Below are positions 45,266-55,987 of a DNA stretch of 64,000 nt, in pieces; position 1 is the first letter of the stretch, and each line of letters begins with the position of its first letter. The notes under the pieces are model-generated. The model made no database searches, was not told where the DNA came from, and saw nothing but the letters and a program-made list of their open reading frames with translations. This stretch comes from Holophagae bacterium (GTDB lineage Bacteria; Acidobacteriota; Holophagae; Acanthopleuribacterales; Acanthopleuribacteraceae). The position numbers and the translations under genes were made by a program. The stretch lies in NCBI GenBank assembly GCA_029263455.1, contig JAJCXM010000008.1, forward strand, positions 620,001 to 684,000, written 5' to 3'.

Positions 45266-47337
45266 AAGAGTTTGTATTCGAAATTGGCACAGAAGAAATC
45301 CCGGCGAGAATGCTCAATCGTGCAGCAAAGGATATTGCCAACGGAATCTCCACAGCGCTTGCAGAGGCGCATTTGCAATCGGAGCCGCTACACAGTCTTG
45401 CTGCCCCCAGACAGATCATTGTCTATTCGGCGGCCGTTCAGGCCATGCAAGAAGATCGTGAAGAAATTCTCATGGGGCCACCGGTGAGAATTGCTTATGC
45501 TGCTGACGGCGCGCCAACCAAGGCGTTAAAAGGGTTCCTGCGTAAGAATGCAGATATCAAAATGGATGATCTTTATCGCGTAGAACAGCCGAAAGGGGAA
45601 GTGGTCGCCGCCAAACGATTCGTGCGCGGTGATTCGGCAGAGTCCATTCTGGCGCAAGCTATCCCCAACGTTTTGGCGTCTTTACACTTCGCCAAAAGCA
45701 TGAGGTGGGGCGCTGGGGACACGCTTTTTGTCCGTCCAGTTCGCTCACTTGCTGCGCTTTTCGGCACCGATGTCATCTCATTCCATTTTGCGGGTGTCGA
45801 TTCCTCGAACACAAGTTTCGGGCATCGTTTCCACGGCTCAAAGAGCTTTGAATTCAAAAGCTTGCATGAGCTACTGCAAAAAAAATCTGACAATCATATC
45901 GTGTCGTCTCACCAGGATCGGAAAAAGACGATTAGCGAACAAATAGATCGTCATCTAGCTGAGATTAAAGGCGAATTGGTTTCAGACGATGCGCTACTCT
46001 CTGAAGTCGCTGATTTGGTTGAGTGCCCTTATGTTGTTTTGGGTGAATTCGATCGCGAATTTCTTGCGATTCCCCGAGAAGTATTGGTTTCGAGCTTACG
46101 CGTCCATCAGAAATCGTTCTGCGTTGAGGACGAGTCTGGCCAACTAATGCCTTTCTTCTTGTCCATTGCTTCAGTTCCAAGCGACCCTGCTGGTTTGATA
46201 AAAAAGGGTAATGAGTGGGTGCTTCGGGCACGGCTTTGGGACGCCAAGTTCTTTTGGCAATCAGACCTAAAGAAAGAGCTTTCACAGCTACGATTGAAGC
46301 TGGAGCACTTGATGTTTCAGAACGAGTTGGGTTCCTATTTGGCTAAAACAGAGCGCATGGTGGCTTTAGCCCAACTGGAAGCTGACGATATGAGTTGGTC
46401 GGCCGAACGGATTGAATGTCTAAAATTCGCCGTTAGCCATGCGAAAACAGATCTTGTGAGTGAGTTAGTGTTTGAGTTTCCCGAGCTGCAAGGTGTCATT
46501 GGCGGTCTTCTATTACGTGAGCAGGGTCAGCCGGAACCAGTCTGGAAGGCGGTCTATGATCATTATTTGCCGCTCTCAACAGATGACGATCTACCTCAAT
46601 TGCAAGAGGGTGGACTGCTTGCCTTAGTCGACAAGATAGACACGTTGGTAGGCTGTTTTTCGATTGGGCTGATTCCCACAGGCACCAAAGATCCTTATGC
46701 ACTCAGGCGAGCGGCCCAAGGCGCTATAAGAATTTTGATGGAAATGGATTTACCCTTGTCACTTGATACCTTGGTTAGCCGATCAATCAAGATTTATGGA
46801 GCAGATCAAAGCCCGTTACACAGACAGATAATGGACTTTTTTTGTGATCGCATCCGTCACTTACTCAAACGGCGTGGTTTTGACCATGACCTGGTGGAGG
46901 CGACGCTGGTCGTTGGCTATGATCGCGTTGATCAGGTGTTGGCTCGAGCGCAGGCCATCAAAGCGCAGCAAAGTCGCGCGGACTTTAGGTCGCTGTCACT
47001 TAATCTGAAAAGAATGAGAAATGTGATTGCCGATGAGCAGTCTGATCTACCTGTTTTTGATAGCGCCAAATTGGTAGAAGCTGCGGAGCTTGAACTGTGG
47101 CGTGAATTCTCCACGTTGCAACCTGAAATCGAAAGCTCTTGTCTATCGGCGGACTACAGTAAGGCTATGAACCTGATGACACAATTGGCTGCGCCCGTGG
47201 ATGTCTACTTTAGTCCAGGTGGTGTTTATGTAAACGTCGATGATATTGCCATCAGACGCAATCGAAAAGCTATGATGCGTGATATGTTGTTGACGTTAGG
47301 GCTTGTTGGAGATTTATCCCAACTGGAGGCCAAATAG
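45262..47337 (+). CDS. glyS: Glycyl-tRNA synthetase beta subunit
   Basis: tRNA-binding subunit that pairs with GlyQ. The 691 residues start with the typical [15 protein letters not shown], followed by GPP...A and KGF motifs, an HD-like domain (about 380-520: [15 protein letters not shown] and the [37 protein letters not shown] block) and a C-terminal anticodon-binding-like domain. ATG overlaps the glyQ stop. Confidence 0.96.
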   Translation: MKEFVFEIGTEEIPARMLNRAAKDIANGISTALAEAHLQSEPLHSLAAPRQIIVYSAAVQAMQEDREEILMGPPVRIAYAADGAPTKALKGFLRKNADIKMDDLYRVEQPKGEVVAAKRFVRGDSAESILAQAIPNVLASLHFAKSMRWGAGDTLFVRPVRSLAALFGTDVISFHFAGVDSSNTSFGHRFHGSKSFEFKSLHELLQKKSDNHIVSSHQDRKKTISEQIDRHLAEIKGELVSDDALLSEVADLVECPYVVLGEFDREFLAIPREVLVSSLRVHQKSFCVEDESGQLMPFFLSIASVPSDPAGLIKKGNEWVLRARLWDAKFFWQSDLKKELSQLRLKLEHLMFQNELGSYLAKTERMVALAQLEADDMSWSAERIECLKFAVSHAKTDLVSELVFEFPELQGVIGGLLLREQGQPEPVWKAVYDHYLPLSTDDDLPQLQEGGLLALVDKIDTLVGCFSIGLIPTGTKDPYALRRAAQGAIRILMEMDLPLSLDTLVSRSIKIYGADQSPLHRQIMDFFCDRIRHLLKRRGFDHDLVEATLVVGYDRVDQVLARAQAIKAQQSRADFRSLSLNLKRMRNVIADEQSDLPVFDSAKLVEAAELELWREFSTLQPEIESSCLSADYSKAMNLMTQLAAPVDVYFSPGGVYVNVDDIAIRRNRKAMMRDMLLTLGLVGDLSQLEAK

Positions 47338-47359
47338 CACACCTCAGGAAGGAACCTTA

Positions 47360-50044
47360 ATGCAATCTCTTGTCTATCGTTTTTCAAAAGAATTGACTGA
47401 TGGTCGGGGGGACATGAAAGATGTCCTGGGCGGTAAGGGTGCTGGATTGGCCGAAATGTGTCGCATTGGTGTACCGGTCCCACCCGGATTCACGATTACG
47501 ACTGCTGGATATCGAAACTATATTCAAGCCGGTAATCAAGTAGAGGAAGAATTACGTAGCCAGGTCAATCAAGCCTTGAAGTGGTTGCAGACCTATTTGA
47601 GCAAAGATTTTGGAGGTGTTGGCTCCCCGCTTTTGTTGTCAGTGCGTTCCGGTGCCCCCGTTTCCATGCCAGGCATGATGGATACGATTCTCAATCTGGG
47701 GCTTAATTCCGATACGGTCAAAGCATTAGCCGACGTTTCCGATAATCCAAGATTCGCGTACGACTCCTATCGCCGCTTCATTCAAATGTACTCGCAAGTG
47801 GTACTTGGTGTTGATCATGATGAGTTTGAACGTCTACTCGAAGAGACCCGCGACGCTGAGTCGGCAAAGATTGACGCGGAGATTAGTGCTGCTGGATTGA
47901 TTGATTTGGTCGAGCGTTATAAGGATGTTGTTTTAGAGCACACAGGACTCCCGTTTCCCGAAGATCCAGCAGAGCAATTATGGGGCTCAATTGAGTCGGT
48001 GTTTCGTTCGTGGGAAAATCCGCGCGCCAAGTTTTACCGCAAGATCAATCATATCCCTGGTGAAACAGGAACAGCTGTCAGCGTTCAAAGCATGGTGTTC
48101 GGAAATAGTGGTAACGACTCCGGTACGGGTGTTTGTTTCAGCCGCAACCCATCTGACGGTAGCCCTGGCTTATACGGCGAATATCTCGTTAATGCGCAAG
48201 GCGAAGACGTCGTTGCCGGCATCCGGACGCCCCATGAGATTCGGGGCGAAGATGCCCAGGCCATGCAGCAGGTGATGCCCGAACCTTACAAGCAATTAGT
48301 TAAAACGGTTGAGATACTTGAGTCCCATTTCAGAGACATGCAGGACATTGAGTTCACTGTTGAGCACGGAACACTTTATCTTCTGCAGACACGTACGGGC
48401 AAACGGACGAGCCACGCTAGCCTGCGGATTGCCGTCGATTTATGTGATGAAGGATTAATTGATTCGAATGAAGTCGTTAGGCGGGTTGATCCAAACTCGC
48501 TAAGCCAGCTTCTGGCCTCGGAATTCGACTATGAGGCCAAGAAACGCGTGCTCGAAGATGGCGCGCTGCTGGCTCGAGGTCTCAATGCTGGTCCAGGCGC
48601 CGCAACAGGCATGATTGCTCTATCAGCTGAACGGGCGGTGGAATGGTGTGACCAAGGACATGCCGTTATTTTAGTGCGTGAAGAAACGTCACCGGAGGAC
48701 ATTGCCGGGATGCACAGTTCGGCTGGCATCCTAACGCAGAGAGGTGGCATGACCTCCCATGCGGCAGTCGTGGCTAGAGGGATGGGGAAACCTTGTATTG
48801 TGGGTTGCTCCGAAATCATCGTTGATCTCAAATCACGTACTTTAAGGTTCAACGAAACCGTTTTGCGTGAAGGTGACGCAATTTCGATTGATGGTTCAAC
48901 GGGTGAAGTGATTCGCGGAATGATTTCTACACAACCGTCCTCCCTAGTGCGTGGCTTGGTAGAGGGTGATGCTGACAAAGGCAGCTTGACCTCCTATTTC
49001 AATCGCTTAATGGCATGGGCCAATCAGGTTCGTAAGTTGGGTGTTCGCGCCAATGCAGACACCCCTGAGGATGCTCAACTCGCTCGTGCGTTGGGCGCTG
49101 AAGGCATTGGTCTGTGTCGCACGGAACACATGTTTTTCGGAGACCATCGCATCTTTTGGGTGAGGCGTATGATCCTCGCGTCCAACCCTAGCGAACGACG
49201 GGAAGCGCTGGGTCACTTACTGCCGTTTCAGACCGATGACTTTTATGAATTGCTCGTTGCGATGGATGGATTACCGGTCACTATCCGCTTACTCGACCCG
49301 CCTCTACATGAATTCCTACCGGGAACGGACGAGCTAATAAGTGGGCTTGCTCGTGAAATGAACTGTGACGAAGAGGGCATAAGGCGACGGGTTGTTGAAT
49401 TGCACGAGTCAAACCCCATGTTAGGTCATCGCGGTTGTCGCCTAGGGATCTCACATCCCGAGATTTATCAGATGCAGGTACGCGCCGTGGTCGAAGCGAT
49501 GAAACGCGCTCGAGCCGAAGGTGTTGACGCTAAGCCGGAAATTATGGTCCCGTTAATCGGCACAAAAAAAGAGTTGGAAATTGTGTCGCAATCAGTGGCA
49601 GCCATCATTGCTGACGGTGGCTTTGAAATTCCAGTGGGCACCATGATCGAGACACCTCGTGCAGCACTGACTGCAGCTTCGGTGGCAGAATCAGCAGACT
49701 TCTTCTCTTTTGGCACCAACGATTTGACCCAGTGCTGTTTGGGCTTGTCTCGAGACGACAGTGGCAGTTTTTTGCCCTTGTATATCGAGATGGGTATCTA
49801 TGCACGAGACCCTTTTAAGACAATCGATGTTGAAGGCGTTGGACAGCTCTTGAAGTTAGCGGCCCAAGCTGGGAAAGACACGAAACCCGACTTGAAGATT
49901 GGTGTTTGTGGTGAACATGGTGGAGATCCTTTGAGCATTATGTTCATTGCAACTACCGCGGTGGATTATGTGTCTTGTTCCCCATATCGAGTGCCCGTCG
50001 CACGCTTGGCGACTGCCCAAGCTGCGATAACGAGTGAAGCTTGA
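47360..50044 (+). CDS. ppdK: Pyruvate, phosphate dikinase
   Basis: Interconverts pyruvate + ATP + Pi and phosphoenolpyruvate + AMP + PPi. The 894-residue protein has all domains: N-terminal ATP-grasp (DVLGGKGAGLAEM, SVRSGAPVSMPGMMDTILNLG), swivelling phosphohistidine domain with GGMTSHAAVVARGMGKP (His467) and the C-terminal TIM barrel with GVCGEHGGDP (Cys850). ATG at 47360 is supported by AGGAAGGAA. It allows gluconeogenesis or PPi-linked glycolysis. Same transcription direction as glyS, 22 bases downstream; a second PEP source near acsA-type acetate metabolism would fit gluconeogenic growth. Confidence 0.96.
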   Translation: MQSLVYRFSKELTDGRGDMKDVLGGKGAGLAEMCRIGVPVPPGFTITTAGYRNYIQAGNQVEEELRSQVNQALKWLQTYLSKDFGGVGSPLLLSVRSGAPVSMPGMMDTILNLGLNSDTVKALADVSDNPRFAYDSYRRFIQMYSQVVLGVDHDEFERLLEETRDAESAKIDAEISAAGLIDLVERYKDVVLEHTGLPFPEDPAEQLWGSIESVFRSWENPRAKFYRKINHIPGETGTAVSVQSMVFGNSGNDSGTGVCFSRNPSDGSPGLYGEYLVNAQGEDVVAGIRTPHEIRGEDAQAMQQVMPEPYKQLVKTVEILESHFRDMQDIEFTVEHGTLYLLQTRTGKRTSHASLRIAVDLCDEGLIDSNEVVRRVDPNSLSQLLASEFDYEAKKRVLEDGALLARGLNAGPGAATGMIALSAERAVEWCDQGHAVILVREETSPEDIAGMHSSAGILTQRGGMTSHAAVVARGMGKPCIVGCSEIIVDLKSRTLRFNETVLREGDAISIDGSTGEVIRGMISTQPSSLVRGLVEGDADKGSLTSYFNRLMAWANQVRKLGVRANADTPEDAQLARALGAEGIGLCRTEHMFFGDHRIFWVRRMILASNPSERREALGHLLPFQTDDFYELLVAMDGLPVTIRLLDPPLHEFLPGTDELISGLAREMNCDEEGIRRRVVELHESNPMLGHRGCRLGISHPEIYQMQVRAVVEAMKRARAEGVDAKPEIMVPLIGTKKELEIVSQSVAAIIADGGFEIPVGTMIETPRAALTAASVAESADFFSFGTNDLTQCCLGLSRDDSGSFLPLYIEMGIYARDPFKTIDVEGVGQLLKLAAQAGKDTKPDLKIGVCGEHGGDPLSIMFIATTAVDYVSCSPYRVPVARLATAQAAITSEA

Positions 50045-51072
50045 GCACGTTACGGCCGCACTCATTTAGGGACCGACCACCTAATGCAGCCACGTCGAGT
50101 TATTTCATTGCCGAACTCTGCTATCAACGTGGTGACTATCAAAGGGCCATGGTGATGGCCGCGAAACGGGTCAAACAAAACCCCAGGGAATTGCGTGCCT
50201 TGAATCTGCATGCCGCCTGTTTAGCGATGCTGGAACGATACGAAGAAGCCGAACAAGAATTCGTCCGCTTGTCACGACAAAGTAAAGCCAGTCCGTACAA
50301 AGAGCGCGTGCTTTTTAATTTAGGGCTGGTGCGTCTGTATATTGATCTTGGCATTACCGGCGATTGCTCGGTGGCAAAAAACGCCTTCGCGCCGCCTTCG
50401 GCCTCATTCCGCCTCCACGTTTCCGCCACATTACCCTTTTCTCGACCGATTGAAACGTGGACCAAGATCATTTCGCGGCGTAACCGCAACGAAAACGTCG
50501 TCCGTACCTACTTATCGTTTGCCCTACTGCAATTTGGCCGCATTGATGGGGCACTTGCCCACATAATTCAGGCATTGGGATTAAGTGAAAGCTACTTTGT
50601 TTCTAACTTTGTGCTGGGCCGCATATTTTTGGATCTGTATATGTTGGGCGCCGAGGATAACCATTTTTACCTGTCCAATAACTTGCTGACTTTTTTTGAA
50701 ATCGAAGACGCTGAAATACGAGATAGGAAAGATAATCTAGCGGCCATTTACCACGAAATCTATTTGGATTTTGCGCTCCAGGCCTTCACCGATGCACGGG
50801 CGCTCAATCCCTATTCGGTTGAGGTACTGTTGGGTCTTTTTCATACCTACATGCTGGGAGGCATGTTTGAGGAAGCCCAACAAGTGTTATTCCAAGCGGA
50901 GAACCTTGCCCCTGACGCATTACCCATTCTCGACGCCCATTTCCGTCTCAACGAGCTGACTCAAAAAGGGGTTGAACACATCAGGCCGCTGGTGGCGCGA
51001 CTACATCGTCTGAAACAGAAGAATGGCCGTTACCTTGGTCAATTCCTGATTCCCGCCAATTACCTCGTTTAG
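50041..51072 (+). CDS. TPR-repeat protein, unknown
   Basis: No specific function recognised. The 343 residues are mostly helical with TPR-like repeats: YFIAELCYQRGDYQRAMVMA (about 20-40), RELRALNLHAACLAMLERYEEAEQEF (about 50-75), VLFNLGLVRLYIDLG, and YSVEVLLGLFHTYMLGGMFEEAQQVL near 255-285. No signal peptide, so probably cytoplasmic scaffolding. The start is TTG at 50041, overlapping the ppdK stop (TTGA), with GAGTGAAG upstream. It is 8 bases before the trmB-like gene and so in the same operon. Confidence 0.75.
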   Translation: MSTLRPHSFRDRPPNAATSSYFIAELCYQRGDYQRAMVMAAKRVKQNPRELRALNLHAACLAMLERYEEAEQEFVRLSRQSKASPYKERVLFNLGLVRLYIDLGITGDCSVAKNAFAPPSASFRLHVSATLPFSRPIETWTKIISRRNRNENVVRTYLSFALLQFGRIDGALAHIIQALGLSESYFVSNFVLGRIFLDLYMLGAEDNHFYLSNNLLTFFEIEDAEIRDRKDNLAAIYHEIYLDFALQAFTDARALNPYSVEVLLGLFHTYMLGGMFEEAQQVLFQAENLAPDALPILDAHFRLNELTQKGVEHIRPLVARLHRLKQKNGRYLGQFLIPANYLV

Positions 51073-51080
51073 CTAGCCAA

Positions 51081-51782
51081 GTGAGTACGCCCGAACAGGC
51101 ATTAACGCCAGTCACGTTCCCGCTACCTACTCTAGAGGATGACGTGAAGACTGAATTACGCCGAATCTGGGCGCGGATTGATTTGCAAAAGTACCTGCTG
51201 CGTTGGGAAAACACGAATCTGGTCGAAATACCTCATTCTTTCTTCGATTTCGAGCAACGCTCGATTGACGTTGGCTGCGGATTAGGCGCCTATATCATTC
51301 GCGAATCAGCCATTCGTCCTAAAATGGCGTTTCTTGGCGTGGACAAGAGTTCACACCGAGCTTCTATGATCGAAAATAGAATCGACCAGACACGACACAA
51401 GAATCTCTTTTTTGCGCATACCAATATCGTGCCTTTCTTGTGTCAATTCCCCGACCAATCTTTAGATGAGATAACCATCTTTTACCCGAACCCGTGGTGG
51501 CCGCGTAAACATCGCAAGAAACGCTGGTCGTACCATCCGTTATTAACGAAGTTAGCGTCGGTATTGAAGCCCAACGGACGTATCTTGGTGTGTAGCAATG
51601 AATGTTTTTATTTGGCCGAGTGGCTTGAGGCCATGAACCATCACCCTTCTTTCAGTAACTACCAGATAAGCTATGTCGGTCCGGCCCGTTTTGAACAGCC
51701 AAGAAGTCATTTTGAGAAACAGTTTGTGAGTAGGGATATGATATTGGGTGAGATTGAATGCGTGAGGCGTGATTTAACATGA
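51081..51782 (+). CDS. TrmB-like tRNA (guanine-N7)-methyltransferase
   Basis: SAM-dependent Rossmann methyltransferase of 233 residues, resembling TrmB, which makes m7G46 in tRNA. Motif I is DVGCGLGAYI (about 68-77), FLGVDKS is motif II, and YPNPWWPRKHRKKRW corresponds to the TrmB signature (F/Y)PDPWPKKRHHKRR, with Asp replaced by Asn and an extra Trp. That change at the usually conserved Asp makes orthology less certain. The start is GTG at 51081 without a clear ribosome site; it probably relies on coupling to the upstream gene. Overlaps the next gene (ATGA). Confidence 0.72.
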   Translation: MSTPEQALTPVTFPLPTLEDDVKTELRRIWARIDLQKYLLRWENTNLVEIPHSFFDFEQRSIDVGCGLGAYIIRESAIRPKMAFLGVDKSSHRASMIENRIDQTRHKNLFFAHTNIVPFLCQFPDQSLDEITIFYPNPWWPRKHRKKRWSYHPLLTKLASVLKPNGRILVCSNECFYLAEWLEAMNHHPSFSNYQISYVGPARFEQPRSHFEKQFVSRDMILGEIECVRRDLT

Positions 51783-52672
51783 AGGTAGTGATAGCAGGTG
51801 GTTCAGGGTTTGTGGGACGAGGTCTCATTGATGCGTTACTCGATGAAGGCAATCAAGTTGTCTTACTGTCACGAAGCGCGACCTCAAGCTTGAATGTATC
51901 GCAAGTTATTAAGTGGGATCCTGCTGCTTCGTTAATCGAAGGGGATTTGAATGGCACCGACGTACTGATTAATTTGGCGGGTGAAAATATAGCTTCTGGA
52001 AGGTGGACAAAAGCGCGCAAAAAGCGCTTCTGGCATTCGCGTATCAATTCTGTGAAGCTGCTCAATCAGGTGCTGGCAAAAACTGAACGCAAACCGCGAT
52101 TAGTCATACAGGCGTCGGCGACTGGCTTTTACGGAGATCAGCGGGACCGAGAATGTGATGAAAGCGCACCCGCCGGTTCTGGCTTCTTAGCGGATCTTTG
52201 TCAGGCTTGGGAGAAGGAGGCCGAGTCGTTTGAGGCACATCAGATTCCCCTGGTAATTTTGCGGTTGGGCATGGTCCTAGGACGCGATGGTGGTGCGTTA
52301 GCGAAGATGCTGCCTTTGTTCAAAATGGGGTTGGGATCGCGATTGGGAGACGGTAAACAGTGGATGAGTTGGATACATAAAGACGATGTCGTGCGTCTGA
52401 TCATGTTTCTTATGGATGAAAAGTCTCCTCGCGGCGCGATCAACGCAGTCTCACCCAATCCAGTCACCAACCGTGAATTCACGCGTACGTTAGCTAAGTC
52501 GGTTCGTCGGCCGAGCTTTCTGCCAGTACCCGCAATGGCATTAAGGATGGTTCTGGGCGAACTCTCCCATATTGCACTCGACAGTCAACGCGTCAAACCG
52601 CAGGTATGTTTGGAACATTCCTTTGAGTTTAGATTCCCCAAACTGTCAGATGCGCTTAGCGATCTTGTGTAA
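51779..52672 (+). CDS. NAD(P)-dependent epimerase-like SDR (YfcH/TIGR01777 family)
   Basis: The 297-residue extended SDR-type protein has an NADP motif GGSGFVGRGLI (7-17), LINLAGENIASGRW, QASATGFYG and the C-terminal DUF1731-type segment (PVPAMALRMVLGELS...VKPQVCLEHSFEFRFP). Family members are widespread but biochemically uncharacterised (annotated as epimerases or SulA-like). Last gene of the recO-to-SDR run; it converges with the CsgG-like gene. Confidence 0.88.
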   Translation: MKVVIAGGSGFVGRGLIDALLDEGNQVVLLSRSATSSLNVSQVIKWDPAASLIEGDLNGTDVLINLAGENIASGRWTKARKKRFWHSRINSVKLLNQVLAKTERKPRLVIQASATGFYGDQRDRECDESAPAGSGFLADLCQAWEKEAESFEAHQIPLVILRLGMVLGRDGGALAKMLPLFKMGLGSRLGDGKQWMSWIHKDDVVRLIMFLMDEKSPRGAINAVSPNPVTNREFTRTLAKSVRRPSFLPVPAMALRMVLGELSHIALDSQRVKPQVCLEHSFEFRFPKLSDALSDLV

Positions 52673-52702
52673 GTTATATAGTTTGCTTGGCGCGACTATC
52701 AT

Positions 52703-53581
52703 TTACGGGTAGATTGCCTGGCCTTCGATCGGAGGTGTACCGCTTACCAAATCGCAAATAGAGATCTTTTCCTTAACATCAATCACTCGAATGACGGCTA
52801 GTTCGGTTATATCTGTGTACAGAAGTTCACCTGTGTCTGGATCTCGAATCTCTTCCGACTCACCTACTTTAAATGTCATGCCCGCCGTTACGCCTTCACG
52901 TGTGCCACGGTTGACAATAATTTTGCTACCAGACTTCACCACGGTGCCTGTCCATTGGACCTGATCCAGTTGTTGCTGGATAAATGTAACAGCATCCTGG
53001 CAAGCATCGCTCATGAGTTCACCCGCCGGGGTCTTCTTGAATCCGCCTACATCACCATGGAATCCATGTTTGGAAAGGCTAAGCCCAAGACCTCTGACCT
53101 TTAATTCTTTGTTGAACTCTTCAGAGGCCACAACTGTTCCAGTGGTGCTATCGACGACATAGATTACTCCGGAAATGAGTGCCGTTCCTGATTTCACTTT
53201 AATGCCAACGCCTTTGTATCTCGCCCCTGCGCCGCCCTTGGATGTTCCGTCATCAAATTGATGAATGACGCCGCGCACTAAGAGCTGAGAAGGTGTCATC
53301 TCGCCGGTTTTGGGCGCTTTGTTGCCGCCAGCCGTGCGACCCGAAGCAGCGAAGTCCTGTTCATCCATGGCAGCGCCGCGCATACCTGGATCTGCAACCA
53401 CAATGAAATTCCCAGATTGAGTAAGGGCGTCAGTTAATAGAGCATCCCACGCATGACCCAGTTGCCATTGCCCGTGCCATCCACTACGATTCTCGAACTC
53501 GATGACCTGAATTGAATAACGCAGCCCGCCTTGGCCCAAGGCTAAGGTGGAAACAAGAATGCCTGCAAAGAATCGCTTCAT
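52703..53581 (-). CDS. CsgG/HfaB-like exported protein
   Basis: The 292-residue exported protein begins with [18 protein letters not shown], then the CsgG-domain pattern: [10 protein letters not shown] at the start, [53 protein letters not shown], and a C-terminal extension with [15 protein letters not shown]. CsgG proteins form outer-membrane pores for curli export, but most CsgG/HfaB-like homologues have other or unknown roles. The signal lacks a clear lipobox cysteine, so this may be periplasmic rather than a lipoprotein. Its ATG overlaps the acsA stop by 4 bases, so the two are co-transcribed. No other curli gene is nearby. Confidence 0.8.
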   Translation of the reverse strand: MKRFFAGILVSTLALGQGGLRYSIQVIEFENRSGWHGQWQLGHAWDALLTDALTQSGNFIVVADPGMRGAAMDEQDFAASGRTAGGNKAPKTGEMTPSQLLVRGVIHQFDDGTSKGGAGARYKGVGIKVKSGTALISGVIYVVDSTTGTVVASEEFNKELKVRGLGLSLSKHGFHGDVGGFKKTPAGELMSDACQDAVTFIQQQLDQVQWTGTVVKSGSKIIVNRGTREGVTAGMTFKVGESEEIRDPDTGELLYTDITELAVIRVIDVKEKISICDLVSGTPPIEGQAIYP

Positions 53582-55536
53582 TTTTTCACCATTTCCTTGT
53601 GCACGCCGATGATTTGGTCAACGACAGAAGGGTCTGCTAGGGTCGTTACGTTGCCCAAATTGCCATATTCACCGACCGAAATTTTCCGCAAAATACGTCG
53701 CATAATCTTGCCTGATCTCGTTTTTGGGAGACCTGGACAAACAAGGATTAGGTCGGGGCGAGCAAATTTGCCGATGTCTGTTGCGACTTGTTCGCGAACA
53801 GCTTGCACAATCTCCTCTTTTGCCTGATCACCGATGTTGGCATTGAGAATCACGAAACCTAATATGCCAGTTCCCTTAATCTCGTGTGGATAACCGACCA
53901 CAGCAGACTCAGCAACCCAAGGATGGGCGTTGATTGAGCTTTCAATTTCAGCGGTGCCAAGTCGGTGCCCGGAAACGTTGATGACATCGTCGACACGGCC
54001 TGTAATCCAATAATCACCATCTTTATCACGATTACAGCCGTCGCCTGTGAAATAGAGGCCAGGATACTGTGAAAAGTAGGTTTGCTTAAAGCGCTCGTGA
54101 TCGCCATATACGGTTCGTGCAAGACCGGGCCAAGCTGCTTGCATACATAAATATCCTTTAGCTTCAGTTGCCTCTATCTTTTTACCTTCCTCGTCAACCA
54201 AGCAGGGATGAACTCCGAAAAAAGGTAATGTGGCTGCGCCCGGTTTGAGTTCATTCACACCCGGCAGGGGCGTGATCATAATGCCGCCTGTCTCTGTTTG
54301 CCACCATGTGTCCACGATGGCGCACTTTTGTTCGCCAACCACATCGTAATACCATTCCCATGCCTCAGGGTTGATAGGTTCACCAACCGTACCCAGGATA
54401 CGGAGACTTGAGCGGTCGTATTTCTTAACCCATTGGTCTCCTTCCCTTGCGATCGCGCGTATCGCGGTTGGCGCGGTATAGAAGATATTGACCTTATGGC
54501 GCTCGACAATGTCCCAATAACGGCCTGGATCGGGATAGGTGGGCACCGATTCGAACATGATTGTGGTGGCCCCGTTAGCCAACGGGCCGTAAATGATATA
54601 TGTGTGGCCGGTGACCCAGCCGATATCGGCCGCACAGCAATACACATCACCGGGATGTACGTCAAAAACGTACTTATGCGTGAGTGAAGCGTAGGTTAAA
54701 TATCCTCCTGTTGTATGCAAGAGTCCCTTTGGCCTGCCTGTTGATCCACTTGTGTAGAGAATGAATAATGGGTCTTCTGCGTCCATCCATTCGGCCGGGC
54801 AGGTGGGTCGTTGTTTGCTGCAGGCTTCTTCAAACGAAAAGTCTCGGCCTGACTTCATGGGCACATCCGTGTCGGTTCGCCGGCAAACAAGAACCGACTC
54901 AACCACTTCAAGCCCTTCAACGGCTTTGTCCACAATTGACTTTAGAGCGATTCTTTTCCCACCTCGCACACCCTCATTGGCTGTAATCACCATTTTAGCT
55001 TCGCAATCAAGGATTCGGTCACGAATAGATTCAGCCGAAAATCCAGCAAATACAATTGAATGGATAGCGCCAATGCGGGCGCAGGCCAACATGGTGTAGG
55101 CAAGTTCCGGAATCATGGGTAAATAGATACAGACGCGATCGCCTCTTTTTACACCCATTGATTTAAGCACGTTGGCCGTTTTACAGACCTCTGCATGCAG
55201 CTCGCGATAACTAATGTGACGCCCGTCTTTCGCTTCATCAGCTTCCCAAATGATTGCTGTCTGGTCGCCCCGTTCACTCAAGTGCCGATCCAGGCAGTTA
55301 TGGGCCACGTTTAGCTTGCCGCCTTCGTACCAGCGAATGCTGGCATTGGCTAGATCGCAATCTGATACTTTTTGAAAAGGGTGAAACCAATCCAAGCGAT
55401 TGGCTTGCTCGCGCCAAAACTCGTCCGGTTCGTCAATGGACTTTTTGTACATCGCCGTATATTCGTCCCGGGACTTCAAATAGGAACGCTTGCGGATGTG
55501 TTCCAGGACGGGATAGGTAACGTGGGCTTCTGTCAT
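53578..55536 (-). CDS. acsA: Acetyl-CoA synthetase
   Basis: Converts acetate, ATP and CoA to acetyl-CoA through acetyl-AMP. The 652-residue length is typical for Acs. Motifs: [14 protein letters not shown] (phosphate loop), [11 protein letters not shown] (acetyl-site Trp and A5), [33 protein letters not shown] (A7/A8 hinge) and the C-terminal lysine motif [11 protein letters not shown], the site of regulatory acetylation in characterised enzymes. ATG at 55536 was chosen for AAGGGAG 6 bases upstream; the frame extends 8 codons further. Preceded by a sigma-70-type promoter at 55581-55610. Confidence 0.96.
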   Translation of the reverse strand: MTEAHVTYPVLEHIRKRSYLKSRDEYTAMYKKSIDEPDEFWREQANRLDWFHPFQKVSDCDLANASIRWYEGGKLNVAHNCLDRHLSERGDQTAIIWEADEAKDGRHISYRELHAEVCKTANVLKSMGVKRGDRVCIYLPMIPELAYTMLACARIGAIHSIVFAGFSAESIRDRILDCEAKMVITANEGVRGGKRIALKSIVDKAVEGLEVVESVLVCRRTDTDVPMKSGRDFSFEEACSKQRPTCPAEWMDAEDPLFILYTSGSTGRPKGLLHTTGGYLTYASLTHKYVFDVHPGDVYCCAADIGWVTGHTYIIYGPLANGATTIMFESVPTYPDPGRYWDIVERHKVNIFYTAPTAIRAIAREGDQWVKKYDRSSLRILGTVGEPINPEAWEWYYDVVGEQKCAIVDTWWQTETGGIMITPLPGVNELKPGAATLPFFGVHPCLVDEEGKKIEATEAKGYLCMQAAWPGLARTVYGDHERFKQTYFSQYPGLYFTGDGCNRDKDGDYWITGRVDDVINVSGHRLGTAEIESSINAHPWVAESAVVGYPHEIKGTGILGFVILNANIGDQAKEEIVQAVREQVATDIGKFARPDLILVCPGLPKTRSGKIMRRILRKISVGEYGNLGNVTTLADPSVVDQIIGVHKEMVKK

Positions 55537-55580
55537 GGATTGCTCCCTTTTCAGCGACAAGATGTCTGTATGGTTTAGGT

Positions 55581-55610
55581 ATTCTATCGGTTCTCGTGGA
55601 ACAGCGTCAG
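55581..55610 (-). promoter_or_regulatory. Sigma-70-type promoter for acsA
   Basis: Minus strand: CTGACG (55605-55610), 18-base spacer, TAGAAT (55581-55586). The predicted leader is about 38 bases. Confidence 0.45.
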
Positions 55611-55661
55611 TAAAATCCTGACCCTAAGTGTCACTTTCGGACATTAACTGAGCTTTTCGAC

Positions 55662-55690
55662 TTGCGTTCATTCCTCATTCCGGCTATGAT
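55662..55690 (+). promoter_or_regulatory. Sigma-70-type promoter for rpmG
   Basis: TTGCGT (55662-55667), 17-base spacer, TATGAT (55685-55690), giving a leader of about 45 bases. Confidence 0.6.
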
Positions 55691-55743
55691 CCACGCTTGC
55701 GGCTAGGTCCGCCTGTTAGTTTTAAGAGTTAAGGAAGGTCACT

Positions 55744-55923
55744 GTGGCAAAGAAAGGCAATCGAATCAATATCATTCTCCAATGCACCGAGGCCAAAGAA
55801 GCGGGAAGACCTCCTTCAAGGTATGTGACTTCCAAGAACCGTAAAAATACACCGGGACGCATCGATTTGAAGAAATACAACCCGTTCATGCAAAAACACA
55901 CGGTGCATCGCGAAATCAAATAG
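55744..55923 (+). CDS. rpmG: 50S ribosomal protein L33
   Basis: The 59-residue basic ribosomal protein begins (M)[17 protein letters not shown] and contains [19 protein letters not shown] and the C-terminal HTVHREIK, all L33 signatures. It has one Cys only, so it lacks the zinc-binding CXXC pairs (C-minus paralogue type). The start is GTG at 55744, with TTAAGGAAGG upstream giving a good ribosome site. A bidirectional terminator follows. It stands alone; the usual partner genes (secE/nusG or rpmB) are not nearby. Confidence 0.93.
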   Translation: MAKKGNRINIILQCTEAKEAGRPPSRYVTSKNRKNTPGRIDLKKYNPFMQKHTVHREIK

Positions 55924-55945
55924 ATTTCACGTCAATCAATTGAAC

Positions 55946-55975
55946 AAAAAGCCTCGCAGTTGCGAGGCTTTTTTT
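55946..55975. terminator. Bidirectional Rho-independent terminator between rpmG and rfbA
   Basis: Stem GCCTCGCA/TGCGAGGC (55951-55968) is flanked by A5 on the left and T7 on the right, so it can end both convergent transcripts. Confidence 0.92.
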
Positions 55976-55987
55976 GTGCGCGAAGCG

